A DNA stretch of 64,000 bases from REEB95 sp963785735 (GTDB lineage: Bacteria; Pseudomonadota; Alphaproteobacteria; ATCC43930; CGMCC-115725), in the NCBI GenBank assembly GCA_963785735.1, contig CAWAWJ010000001.1, positions 1,798,001 through 1,862,000 on the forward strand, written 5' to 3'. Position numbers and translations under genes: made by a program. Positions 43,951 through 51,137 of this stretch are shown here, one piece after another (position 1 is the first letter of the stretch; every line of letters starts with the position of its first letter). The notes beneath the pieces were generated by a model. It was not told the origin of the DNA, made no database searches, and worked only from the letters and a program-made list of their open reading frames with translations.

Positions 43951-45875
43951 GTAGCGATCTGGAGGGCGAAGACCAGCTGCTCGATCACCGGGGACCAATC
44001 GCCGGCGTGATCCTGGCGGAAGATCAGGACACTGGGGATGGAGCGCGGCGGTTCCGCCACCGGCTGCAACACCCAGGCGGAGACGTGGAACGCGGCGGCG
44101 TTGAGCACCGTTGCGTTGGCGCCGCCGATCACCAAGTCGAGCTGGGACAGGACGGCGTTAACATCGTCGGGATCGTCCTCGGCCATGGAGAGATCGGCAA
44201 TCCAGCCGGCGAAAGGCCCCTGCTCGATCTGCGCCGCGGTATCGGCGTTGAGGGCGTAAAAGCGCAAGCCCGGCACGCCGAGCAGCGGCTCGAGCGAAGC
44301 GAGACAGGGTGATTGCCCGTCTGCATCGAGCGCCAACCCCACTTTCAATCCCTCGCCTTGGAAATAGGGCGTATAGGCGGCGGCGCGCTCCGGATCGACG
44401 CCGGGCGCCGGAACGGAAAAATTCTCGGGCGGGGACGGCGCCAGATTTTCCGATGCGCCATAGATCGCCAATCCGCCGGCGATCTCGCGCACGGTTTCAG
44501 TCCAATCCTTGCCCTTCTGCCGGTACAGCAGCAGCGAAGGATACCATGGCGTGTCGGTGCGGCCGGTCATCCAGCGCCAATGCGCGAAATGCGGCAGCAT
44601 CACCCAGGCGGGGCGGCCGAGAGATCCCGCCAGATGCGCGATCGGGCCGTCGGCCGATATCACCAGATCGAGCCGCGAGACCGCCGCGGCGGCGTCGGCA
44701 TAATCGGCGAGGCAGGATGATAAATCGGTGACGCGCCCAGCAAAGGGGCCGGCCGCGATCGCGGAAGTGTCGGCGTCGAGCGCGAAGAAGCGCAGATTGG
44801 GAATCTCCAGAAGCGGCGCGAGTTCGCCCGGCGACGGGCCCGGCCGGTCGCCGCTCCAGGCGAGCCCGATCTTGAATCCGGGGCCGGCGAGGGCGGGTGC
44901 GAACGCCGTTGCGCGCGCCGCATCGGCGGCAAGATAGGGTATGCCGTTCGGGATGGCGTCGGAAGTCACGCCCAGGCGCTGGATCAGACCGGTCATTGAC
45001 ACATGCGCGGCGAAGCCGGGCAGCGGCTGGCCGATGGCGATCACCCGGTCGATGCCCGGCGCGGATGCCAACAGATGGACGAGTGGTGCCGGGGCGCAGA
45101 GCACGATATGGCCGGCGTAGCGATGAAGCTCGGGCGCGAGGCGGATCAACTGGATGAGCTCGGATACGCTTTCCTCGGCCCAGAGCAGCAGCGCGGCGTT
45201 TGGACCGAGCGGCTTGCCGTCCCAGAGCGGCGCCGGGAGATTGGGCAGGCGCATCGGCCCGTGCCAGCGCCATTCATAGGCGGCGCTGCCGGCGGGCAAA
45301 TCGCCCAGAGTCAGCAGCGCCAGGCCGAGGCTCACGCGATAGGCCGGCCGTTCGGGCGCGAGCTGGGCCGCGCGGGTGAAATATTCGGCGGCCGTTTTGG
45401 CCTGGCCCCGTTCGAGCAATACCGCGCCGGCGAGGTGCAGCGCCTCGGCGTGGCCGGGCTTGAGCTTCAAGGCGAGATTGGCGCATTCCGCCGCCTGGCC
45501 GGCGCGGCCGAGCGCCTTCAGCGCCTGGCCGATATTGGCCAGCGTGTCGGGCGATTTGGGCTCGACCGCCAAGGCATGGCGCAGATGCGCCACCGCCTCG
45601 TCAAATCGCCCCAATTGCCGGAGCACGGTGCCGAGATTGTTGAGCAGCGCCGTGTTGTCGGGCGTCGCCTGGCGCGCGCGCTCGAAGGATGCGGCCGCCT
45701 GGTCGAGCTTGCCGGTGCTGGCGAGCAGGGTCCCGTTGAGGAACAGCAATTCGGGCGCGGCTGGCGTTTGCGCCAGCGCGGAATTCAATAGCGTCTCGGC
45801 CTCGGCGATGCGGCCTTGCCGCAAGGCCTCGGCCGCGGCGGCCTGGATGTCGGCGCTGCTGCGATCGGCGGTCAT
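43926..45875 (-). CDS. TPR protein with glycosyltransferase-9-like C-terminal halves
   Basis: A 649-residue cytoplasmic protein. Residues ~10-205 contain about six TPR units (for example LLNNLGTVLRQLGRFDEAVA). Residues ~225-470 form a GT-9/ADP-heptose-transferase-like Rossmann region with GLAWSGDRPG and PAWVMLPHFAHWRWMTGR. Residues ~497-640 repeat the last part of this region (GPFAGRVTDLS versus GPFAGWIADLS), but lack the HWRW segment. It resembles alphaproteobacterial TPR proteins implicated in glycan or flagellin modification; a role here is not demonstrated. The start at 45875 has no strong ribosome site. Confidence 0.78.
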   Translation of the reverse strand: MTADRSSADIQAAAAEALRQGRIAEAETLLNSALAQTPAAPELLFLNGTLLASTGKLDQAAASFERARQATPDNTALLNNLGTVLRQLGRFDEAVAHLRHALAVEPKSPDTLANIGQALKALGRAGQAAECANLALKLKPGHAEALHLAGAVLLERGQAKTAAEYFTRAAQLAPERPAYRVSLGLALLTLGDLPAGSAAYEWRWHGPMRLPNLPAPLWDGKPLGPNAALLLWAEESVSELIQLIRLAPELHRYAGHIVLCAPAPLVHLLASAPGIDRVIAIGQPLPGFAAHVSMTGLIQRLGVTSDAIPNGIPYLAADAARATAFAPALAGPGFKIGLAWSGDRPGPSPGELAPLLEIPNLRFFALDADTSAIAAGPFAGRVTDLSSCLADYADAAAAVSRLDLVISADGPIAHLAGSLGRPAWVMLPHFAHWRWMTGRTDTPWYPSLLLYRQKGKDWTETVREIAGGLAIYGASENLAPSPPENFSVPAPGVDPERAAAYTPYFQGEGLKVGLALDADGQSPCLASLEPLLGVPGLRFYALNADTAAQIEQGPFAGWIADLSMAEDDPDDVNAVLSQLDLVIGGANATVLNAAAFHVSAWVLQPVAEPPRSIPSVLIFRQDHAGDWSPVIEQLVFALQIATTPEPVHA

Positions 45876-46075
45876 GACGGCGCGATTGTGAATGAAAAAA
45901 GTTAAACGAATGGCGATGTTAGCTTTTCGTTAGGAATCGGCTTTGCGCGGGTTTGGTACGCGGAAGTTTCCGCCTGGCGCCACAAAATGGCCAAGGTTGG
46001 ACGGCATTATGACTGGGTGCCGTCCGTGCCCGGTGCGCGGGCCGGCGGCGTTAACAGGTGGTTAAGGAGAGTGGT

Positions 46076-46282
46076 ATGTCACGCTGGCGATTGGCGGGTG
46101 AGCCCGATCTGGAAGAGCTCTTGGGCGACGATGTGATGGAGCCCGTGGTGCGGAGCGCCGGCGTCAGTTACGAGGAATTGCGGCGTCAACTGAGCGACAT
46201 CAGCCGCCGCCTGGGGCATCGCAAGGCGCGCGCCGAGACAGGATACGACGCCGCTTTTTGGGAATTACGCGCTCTCCGCTAG
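46076..46282 (+). CDS. small hypothetical protein
   Basis: A 68-residue charged protein from ATG 46076 with AAGGAGAG just upstream. It has acidic and basic helical segments (EPDLEELLGDDVMEP, then SYEELRRQLSDISRRLGHRK). No membrane helix or known domain is visible. Its end overlaps the 3' end of the convergent sensor kinase by 18 bases. Coding is supported by ribosome site and codon bias only. Confidence 0.6.
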   Translation: MSRWRLAGEPDLEELLGDDVMEPVVRSAGVSYEELRRQLSDISRRLGHRKARAETGYDAAFWELRALR

Positions 46283-47728
46283 AGGCGGGGGCGGGACCGC
46301 GGCGGCCGGTTTCTTTTCTTCTTCTTCTTCTTCTTGCTCTTGCGCGATTGGCAGGGTGAGGATCGCCTTGAGGCCGGGAGCATTGTCTTCGAGCGTGGCC
46401 GTGCCGTCATGCAGCCGTGCGACCGCGCGCACCAAGCTCAATCCCAACCCGTTGCCGGGCGTCGAGCGGCTGCCTTCAAGCCGGACGAAGCGGTCGAACA
46501 CCGCCTCGCGCCGGTCCGTGGGGATGCCGGGTCCGCTATCAGCGACCTCGACCCGGGCGGTGTGATCCGCGCCGCCGACCTTCAGCGTCACATTGCCCGC
46601 CGGCGTGTATTTAAGCGCATTGTCGAGCAGGTTGGCGATCGCCTGCGACAGCAGATGGCGGTCGCCGCGGACATTGACCGGCTTCTCCGCGTCGATCCTC
46701 AAGACCAGGCCCTTTTCCTCGGCCACCGGCTCGTAAAGCTCGGTGACGGCGCGCGCGATCTCGGACAGGTCGACCGCCGTGGCGGTGTCGCGCCGGGAAC
46801 CTGCTTCGGCCTCGGCGATGCTCAAAAGCGCGTTGAAGGTGCCGAGCAGCTGATCGGCCTCGGATATGGTTTCTCGCAAGGCTTCCGCGTAGCGCCCGGT
46901 ATCGGGTTTTTCGAGCAGGGTCACTTCCAAACGCGCGCGCAGGCGCGACAAGGGCGTGCGCAGATCATGCGCGATGTTGTCGGTGACCTGGCGCATGCCA
47001 GCCATCAGCCGCTCGATCTGGTCGAGCATCACGTTGAGATTGGATCCGAGCTGGTCGAATTCGTCGCCGCTGCCGGATAAGGGGACGCGCTGGGCGAAGT
47101 CGCCCCGGATGATCTGCTCGGTGGTCTTGGCCACGGCCTCGACCCGGCGCAGCATGTTGCGGGTCATGATCACGCCGCCGGCGATGCCAAGGCCGAGAGC
47201 GATCAGCCCCGACCAGGCGAGCGTGGTCAGGATCCGGTTGCGGAACACGGTGGCGTCGTGCAAATCGCGCCCGACCAGCAGATGGTCGCCGTTGCCCAGC
47301 ACGAAAACCGAACTCAGCACGTTGTGGGTTTCGGGGCCGTTGCGCGTCGAAACCTTGATCGGAAAAAGGAACCAGCCCGGGCGCATCTGCCGCGCCTCGC
47401 GCGGCCATTGCGAGAGATTGCCGGCGAGGGGATTGAGCAGCGGATCGGTGAGCAGATAAAGCATGTTGTCGGCGCGGCCGCCGGGCGTGCTGCGCTCGTG
47501 GATCACATCGACCAGGCCCTGGAAATCGTGCTGCTCCTGCAAGCCGCGAATCTCGGCGTCGACCGTGGCCTCGATCTCGCGCTCGAGGAAATCGGCGGTC
47601 GAAAGATAGAAAAAGGCCAGCAGCGCCAGCACCGAAATCGCGAACAGCACGAAATAGACCGCGGCGATGCGGAAGGCGTTGGTGTGGAGAAAGCGCCAGA
47701 TATCGGCGCCGCGCATGGTCACGGTCAT
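46265..47728 (-). CDS. HAMP-domain sensor histidine kinase
   Basis: A 487-residue kinase with transmembrane helices at about 20-42 and 155-178. They flank a periplasmic sensor, followed by HAMP (RNMLRRVEAVAKTTEQIIRG), HisKA (DNIAHDLRTPLSRLRARLE) and HATPase_c (IANLLDNALKYTPAGN; GNGLGLSLVRAVARLHDG). It belongs to the TctE/QseC-like group paired with OmpR-type regulators. The regulator lies three bases upstream on the same strand, so they are co-transcribed. The C-terminus ends in a Gln/Glu tract from a TTC/CTT trinucleotide run (46313-46335) plus KKPAAAVPPPP, a disordered tail unusual for the family. The start at 47728 has an alternative Met four codons later. Confidence 0.93.
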   Translation of the reverse strand: MTVTMRGADIWRFLHTNAFRIAAVYFVLFAISVLALLAFFYLSTADFLEREIEATVDAEIRGLQEQHDFQGLVDVIHERSTPGGRADNMLYLLTDPLLNPLAGNLSQWPREARQMRPGWFLFPIKVSTRNGPETHNVLSSVFVLGNGDHLLVGRDLHDATVFRNRILTTLAWSGLIALGLGIAGGVIMTRNMLRRVEAVAKTTEQIIRGDFAQRVPLSGSGDEFDQLGSNLNVMLDQIERLMAGMRQVTDNIAHDLRTPLSRLRARLEVTLLEKPDTGRYAEALRETISEADQLLGTFNALLSIAEAEAGSRRDTATAVDLSEIARAVTELYEPVAEEKGLVLRIDAEKPVNVRGDRHLLSQAIANLLDNALKYTPAGNVTLKVGGADHTARVEVADSGPGIPTDRREAVFDRFVRLEGSRSTPGNGLGLSLVRAVARLHDGTATLEDNAPGLKAILTLPIAQEQEEEEEEKKPAAAVPPPPLAESA

Positions 47729-47731
47729 GGG

Positions 47732-48406
47732 CTATTCCACGATCAGGCGGTAGCCGGCGCCGCGCACGGTTTGCAGCAGCGGCTTGTCGAAGCCCTTGTC
47801 GAGTTTCTGCCGCAGGCGGCTCACATGCACGTCGATGACGTTGGTTTGCGGATCGAAGTGATAGTCCCAGACGTTTTCGAGCAGCATGGTGCGGGTGACG
47901 ACCTGGCCCGCATGGCGCATGAGGAATTCGAGCAGGCGGAATTCGCGCGGCAGCAGGTCGATCTCGCGGCCCGAACGCGTGACGTTGCGCGCCAGCAGAT
48001 CCATCTCGAGCGCTCCCGCCTTGAGCTTGACGGTGGCGGCCGAGGCGGGCCCGCGCCGCAGCAGCGCCTCGATGCGCGCCAAGAGTTCGGCGAAGGCGAA
48101 AGGCTTGACCAGGTAATCATCGCCGCCGGCGCGCAACCCCTTGACCCGGTCGTCGACCGCGCCCATGGCGGAGAGGATCAGGACCGGGGTCTTGACCTCG
48201 GCGGCGCGCAGAGCGGCGATCACCGCCAACCCATCCATGCCGGGCAGCATGCGGTCGACGATGAGCGCGTCATAGCCGCCGCCTGAGGCCATGAACAGTC
48301 CGTCGCGGCCCTCATGGGCGCGATCGACCACGTAGCCCGATTCAGCCAGGCCCTTGGCGATGTAATCGGCCGTCTTCTGGTCGTCCTCGATGAGCAGGAG
48401 CTTCAT
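47732..48406 (-). CDS. OmpR/PhoB-family response regulator
   Basis: A 224-residue regulator. The receiver domain (1-120) has the acidic pair in LLIEDDQKTA, the phospho-acceptor Asp in DALIVDRMLPGMDG and the conserved Lys in DDYLVKPFAF. The C-terminal winged helix is typical (LLPREFRLLEFLMRHAGQVV, then NVIDVHVSRLRQKLDKG). It controls promoters in response to the downstream kinase. The signal is unknown. It is the first gene of the pair; 99 bases separate its start from the hairpin-repeat cluster. Confidence 0.95.
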   Translation of the reverse strand: MKLLLIEDDQKTADYIAKGLAESGYVVDRAHEGRDGLFMASGGGYDALIVDRMLPGMDGLAVIAALRAAEVKTPVLILSAMGAVDDRVKGLRAGGDDYLVKPFAFAELLARIEALLRRGPASAATVKLKAGALEMDLLARNVTRSGREIDLLPREFRLLEFLMRHAGQVVTRTMLLENVWDYHFDPQTNVIDVHVSRLRQKLDKGFDKPLLQTVRGAGYRLIVE

Positions 48407-48505
48407 GACGGAGGACGATAGCGGGCCGGGAAGGGCGCGAAAACCCCGGCGCGGATTAAAGCGCGGTTAGGCGGTTTTGCCGCGATAAAGGGGCTTTAAG
48501 GTCAA

Positions 48506-48587
48506 CCCCGCCGCGGAAGCGGCTTAAGTTAGGCCCCGCCGCGGAACGGCTTAAGTCAGGCCCCGCCGCGGAGCGGCTTAAGTCAGG
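48506..48587. repeat. three tandem 27-28-bp hairpin units
   Basis: Units start at 48506, 48534 and 48561, each reading CCCCGCCGCGGA, then a variable A/G, then CGGCTTAAGT and a short tail. The core forms a GCCGC/GCGGC stem with a GGAA or GGA loop, and each unit carries the palindrome CTTAAG. The cluster lies between the response regulator and the 27-aa gene, and its last unit contains the stop codon of that gene. Confidence 0.9.
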
Positions 48588-48661
48588 GTGGTGATAAACG
48601 CCACCACCCAGCCCAACAGCAAGACGGCGGCGCTTTGACGGTCGAATGATTTGGTCGGCAT
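48578..48661 (-). CDS. 27-residue single-helix membrane peptide
   Basis: ATG 48661 follows GAGGGG with six bases of spacing, a strong ribosome site. The reading gives MPTKSFDRQSAAVLLLGWVV followed by AFITTLT: a short polar N-terminus and one hydrophobic helix. Such tiny hydrophobic peptides are often overlooked. The TAA stop lies inside the CTTAAG of the third repeat unit. No family is recognised. The transposon begins 66 bases upstream (TSD at 58 bases), so it may have separated this gene from its promoter. Confidence 0.5.
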   Translation of the reverse strand: MPTKSFDRQSAAVLLLGWVVAFITTLT

Positions 48662-48718
48662 CGGTTTCCCCTCAGGTTCAGAAGGGTAACCTAGCAAAGG
48701 AACACAACAAGAACAAGG

Positions 48719-48726
48719 GCTATTTA
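48719..48726. repeat. target-site duplication, left copy
   Basis: GCTATTTA directly precedes the left terminal inverted repeat and matches 51030-51037 exactly. An 8-base duplication is the size known for the IS1595 family. Confidence 0.95.
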
Positions 48727-48751
48727 GGCGACGTTCTACTTCACATACCCA
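48727..48751 (+). repeat. left terminal inverted repeat of the transposon
   Basis: Contains ACGTTCTACTT followed by CACATACCCA. Reverse-complementary to 51005-51029 except for two positions (48730 and 48742). The next bases (ACCAGCCAGGGGTATG) form a further small palindrome with ATACCC. Confidence 0.95.
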
Positions 48752-48785
48752 CCAGCCAGGGGTATGCTCGGTTGGGGAATGGTAA

Positions 48786-49469
48786 ATGACCGCCCGTAAC
48801 ACGGTTAGGCTCAAATACGACCCCTATAACGACCCGGATGGCGACGAGACCGTGGAATTTCGCCTGACATATGAAGGCCAGCTATTGGGTTCATCGAGAA
48901 CCGATACCCGCGCGGCACATAAACATGAAATCCGCAAAGTGTTTCATCGCCAGCTTCGCCGCTATTGGGAAATCAACCCCGCATTGAAATTGGGGCACTA
49001 TGTAATGTTTCAGCGTCTTTCATCGCACGCAACGCAGACTAGAACCGCTGTGGGTCCGCTATCCGAATTTCTTGCCAATAAATATACGCGCTGCGGCTAT
49101 CGTTTCGTTCCGCTGATCCGCGAGGAACTTTCTCTTATTTGCGCGATTAATGTTCTGTTTTTGCGGCCGGACCCCCCTGGCTCCGTGCTTCAATCTGGCG
49201 ACATAGACAATCGCATTAAAACCCTCTTCGACGCCTTGCGCCTTCCATCGAATACGGGCGAGCTAGGGGGCCATGAGACACCGGCAGCGGATGAGAATCC
49301 ATTTTACTGCCTGTTGGAAGATGACAAATTGATTTCTCATGTTTCCGTTGAAACGGACATGCTTCTTGAACCCACTGGCGAACAGTTCGACGTGAATGAC
49401 TCACGGCTCATCATCACCGTTAAAATACGGCCCTACGATGTTAACCCAAGCAATACGATGTTCGGATGA
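48786..49469 (+). CDS. RusA-like fold putative Holliday-junction/structure-specific endonuclease (transposon cargo)
   Basis: A 227-residue protein with no membrane segment. Residues 138-151 read GDIDNRIKTLFDAL and residues 178-183 read EDDKLI. RusA resolvases have the same D-x-DN-xx-K-xxx-DAL ... DD arrangement, where three aspartates bind Mg2+ (here D139, D141 and D179 or D180, with K145). Hydrophobic strands flank these segments (LSLICAINVLFL and SRLIITVKIRP), as in RusA. The N-terminal ~115 residues are extra compared with the ~120-residue RusA. Activity is inferred from motif spacing and is not proven. It starts 34 bases inside the left end and converges with the other cargo genes. It could cut junctions made during transposition or be unrelated cargo. 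Confidence 0.6.
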   Translation: MTARNTVRLKYDPYNDPDGDETVEFRLTYEGQLLGSSRTDTRAAHKHEIRKVFHRQLRRYWEINPALKLGHYVMFQRLSSHATQTRTAVGPLSEFLANKYTRCGYRFVPLIREELSLICAINVLFLRPDPPGSVLQSGDIDNRIKTLFDALRLPSNTGELGGHETPAADENPFYCLLEDDKLISHVSVETDMLLEPTGEQFDVNDSRLIITVKIRPYDVNPSNTMFG

Positions 49470-49471
49470 CG

Positions 49472-49630
49472 CTACTTGCCTTTGCGCGAAGTGTCTTTTG
49501 ATGGAACGATTTTCTTGAACGCGCGATCAAGGGCTTCCGAATCTTCTTCTACTTCGACTTCGCGGGCGGTTTCGATGAACCGTTTCGACTGCGCGGGGTC
49601 GTCGGGCGGGGGGTTCGGCTTGCGTGGCAT
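49472..49630 (-). CDS. 52-aa charged hypothetical protein (transposon cargo)
   Basis: ATG at 49628-49630, stop TAG at 49472-49474. The sequence is a Pro-rich start (MPRKPNPPPDDPAQSKRF) followed by a predicted acidic helix (IETAREVEVEEDSEALDRAF) and a basic tail (KKIVPSKDTSRKGK). Similar short proteins with a KRFIETAREVE core recur among alphaproteobacteria as unannotated ORFs, to my recollection. Function unknown. It lies two bases from the RusA-like stop, with genes converging, and is transcribed with the zinc peptide. Confidence 0.6.
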   Translation of the reverse strand: MPRKPNPPPDDPAQSKRFIETAREVEVEEDSEALDRAFKKIVPSKDTSRKGK

Positions 49631-49654
49631 AGAGATGGATGCGCTCTGTGTTTC

Positions 49655-49858
49655 CTATACATCCCATCCTAAGCATATCCGACAAGGGATGAAACCCGCT
49701 TCTCGCGCTTCTCTGGCGTTTTCAAATTCGATCCTGTTTGAGCCCCGCAGATATGACGCGTATACACAATCTTCACTATGGAACACTTCTCGTTTTCGTC
49801 CTCCAATTACGTTCTCGTCCTTTTTAACCATACGCACCGCGCGCTTTCTAACAGCCAT
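49655..49858 (-). CDS. Ada-type metal-binding domain peptide (transposon cargo)
   Basis: A 67-residue protein whose C-terminal part reads VFHSEDCVYASYLRGSNRIE, then AREAGFIPCRICLG. The layout FH-x3-C (Cys31) and C-xx-C (Cys59, Cys62) matches the zinc half-site of Ada-like metal-binding domains, which often occur fused to nucleases. Here it stands alone after a basic N-terminus (RKRAVRMVKK). It could bind DNA or a partner nuclease. It lies just left of the transposase, on the same strand, separated by a gap (49859-50020) in which I see no gene. Confidence 0.7.
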   Translation of the reverse strand: MAVRKRAVRMVKKDENVIGGRKREVFHSEDCVYASYLRGSNRIEFENAREAREAGFIPCRICLGWDV

Positions 49859-50020
49859 AATATTCGCTCCTAGGTTACATACATCAACTGGGGATGCGAG
49901 AGGGGGGGGCGCAGTTGCCGCTCCCCCTCTCTCAACTACTCTTTAGCCGGAAATTTTAGCTTTAGCTGGCGAGGATCGCTAGACAATTCAGGACCACGCC
50001 AATGCCGCTTGCGGTGCCGT

Positions 50021-50965
50021 TCAGCTCGCCCGCGCTTCCGCTCGCCGTCCGCGACCAGTCGTTTCATAAGTCAGCCGCTTGCCCTTCGCACCGACCAGGG
50101 CGTGGTCGGCCCGCTCAACGTCACCAATTCCGAGCTTCTCGCGATTGGAATAGCGGAAATCGAACTCCGCGAGATACCGCTTCAAGTGCGCCTAGGAAAT
50201 GTGCTGGTAGGTTCCGTAGACCCCGCGTTTGAAGATGCTGAAAAATCCCTCAATGGTGTTGGTGTGAACGTCACCGCGAACGTATTCGTCCTTGGAGTGG
50301 TTGACCGATCCGTGTCGGGCGAAGTGAAGCGGGAGAGAGCCGTAGGCCCAAGCGGAATCAGTCATTACGGTAGAGCGGCTGGAGATATTCTTCTTCATCA
50401 GCGGGACAAGGGTTCCCGAATTAATGTCGGCGACGTGGAACGAGCGAGCTTTCCCGCCGCGCTCGACCAGGGAAAAAACCACGTTCATGTGACTGTGACC
50501 CGCGCGAACCTTGGTGCCGGGCTTGCGCCCCACGAAGGTTTCGTCCGCCTCGATCACCTTGCCGTCGCCGCCGACAGGGGGCAGCCCCCCGGTCTGCTCC
50601 ATCATCTTGCGGATGCGATGGCCCATGAACCAGGCAGTTTTCATACCGACCCCGAGGGTACGTTGAAGCTGGCGGGTGCTGATGCCCTTCTTGCTCGAAC
50701 AGATCAGGTGGATGGCCTGGAGCCAGTACCGCAGGGGCGCGTGGCTATCCTCGAACACGGTCCCAATCTTGACGGTGAAGGGCTTCCGGCAGGCGTAGCA
50801 CTTCCGCAGGCCCGGGCGGGTGCTCTTGCCCTGCAAACGGCCAATCTTGTCGCCCGTAGCCCCGCAATGGGGGCAGACCGGCCCAAGGGGCCAAAGCCGC
50901 GCCTCGACGTAATCGTAGGCGGCGGCCTCGTTATGGAAGTGAGGGGCGGAAAGGATGGACGACAT
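50021..50965 (-). pseudogene. IS1595-family transposase with in-frame TAG
   Basis: From ATG 50965 the frame gives 257 residues: a zinc ribbon (C31/C34 in CPHCGATGDK and C56/C59 in CYACRKPF), a helix-turn-helix-like ISTRQLQRTLGVGMKTAW, then the catalytic domain. D141 lies in EADETFVGRKPG, D203 in VMTDSAWAY and N236/E239 in HTNTIEGFFS. A TAG at 50192-50194 ends this, and the same frame then reads AHLKRYLAEFDFRYSNRE and continues 56 residues to TGA 50021-50023. That gives 314 codons in all, the normal family length. The lost tail contains conserved family residues, so the protein is probably inactive unless suppressed. Transposition would need another copy. Confidence 0.9.
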
Positions 50966-51004
50966 GGATTATCTCCTATTTGAAACAAGCCTATACCTTG
51001 GGCC

Positions 51005-51029
51005 TGGGTATGTCAAGTAGAACGTTGCC
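51005..51029 (-). repeat. right terminal inverted repeat of the transposon
   Basis: Reads TGGGTATGTCAAGTAGAACG then TTGCC; matches the reverse complement of 48727-48751 at 23 of 25 positions. It lies 40 bases upstream of the transposase start, so the transposase promoter overlaps this end. Confidence 0.95.
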
Positions 51030-51037
51030 GCTATTTA
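51030..51037. repeat. target-site duplication, right copy
   Basis: GCTATTTA, identical to 48719-48726, immediately outside the right inverted repeat. With the neighbouring bases the empty site would read GGCTAT-TT-ATAGCC, a perfect 14-bp palindrome. Confidence 0.95.
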
Positions 51038-51050
51038 TAGCCGCTGTTCA

Positions 51051-51084
51051 GGCCAAAAGCGGCTCGGCTTTATTGGCCGTTTTT
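51051..51084 (+). terminator. possible intrinsic terminator
   Basis: GGCCAA (51051-51056) pairs with TTGGCC (51073-51078), extended by AAGC/GCTT, and is followed by GTTTTT (51079-51084). It lies between the transposon and the beta-helix gene. No rightward host gene ends here, so it may be an attenuator or belong to an unseen transcript. Confidence 0.35.
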
Positions 51085-51137
51085 GGCGATGGTTTGGGCG
51101 CTTTCTGCGAATCGGAAGGCTGCGGCATAGTGACGGC

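Larger units (their letters stand above)
48727..51029. mobile_element. 2.3-kb IS1595-like transposon with passenger genes
   Basis: The element is bounded by 25-base inverted repeats at 48727-48751 and 51005-51029 (23 of 25 bases match) and flanked by identical 8-base duplications. It encodes, left to right, a RusA-like protein (+), a 52-aa protein (-), an Ada-zinc-type peptide (-) and an IS1595-like transposase (-). IS1595-family elements are known to produce 8-bp duplications and sometimes to carry passenger genes. The internal base composition is more AT-rich than the host, as expected of an import. The near-perfect ends and TSD suggest a fairly recent insertion, although the transposase now holds an amber codon. 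Confidence 0.93.

Noticed and set aside
48476..48577. Hairpin repeats as part of the transposon
   Set aside because: They lie outside the TSD and the exact inverted repeats.
49859..50020. Extra small gene between the zinc peptide and the transposase
   Set aside because: Only short, compositionally random frames and no ribosome site were seen.
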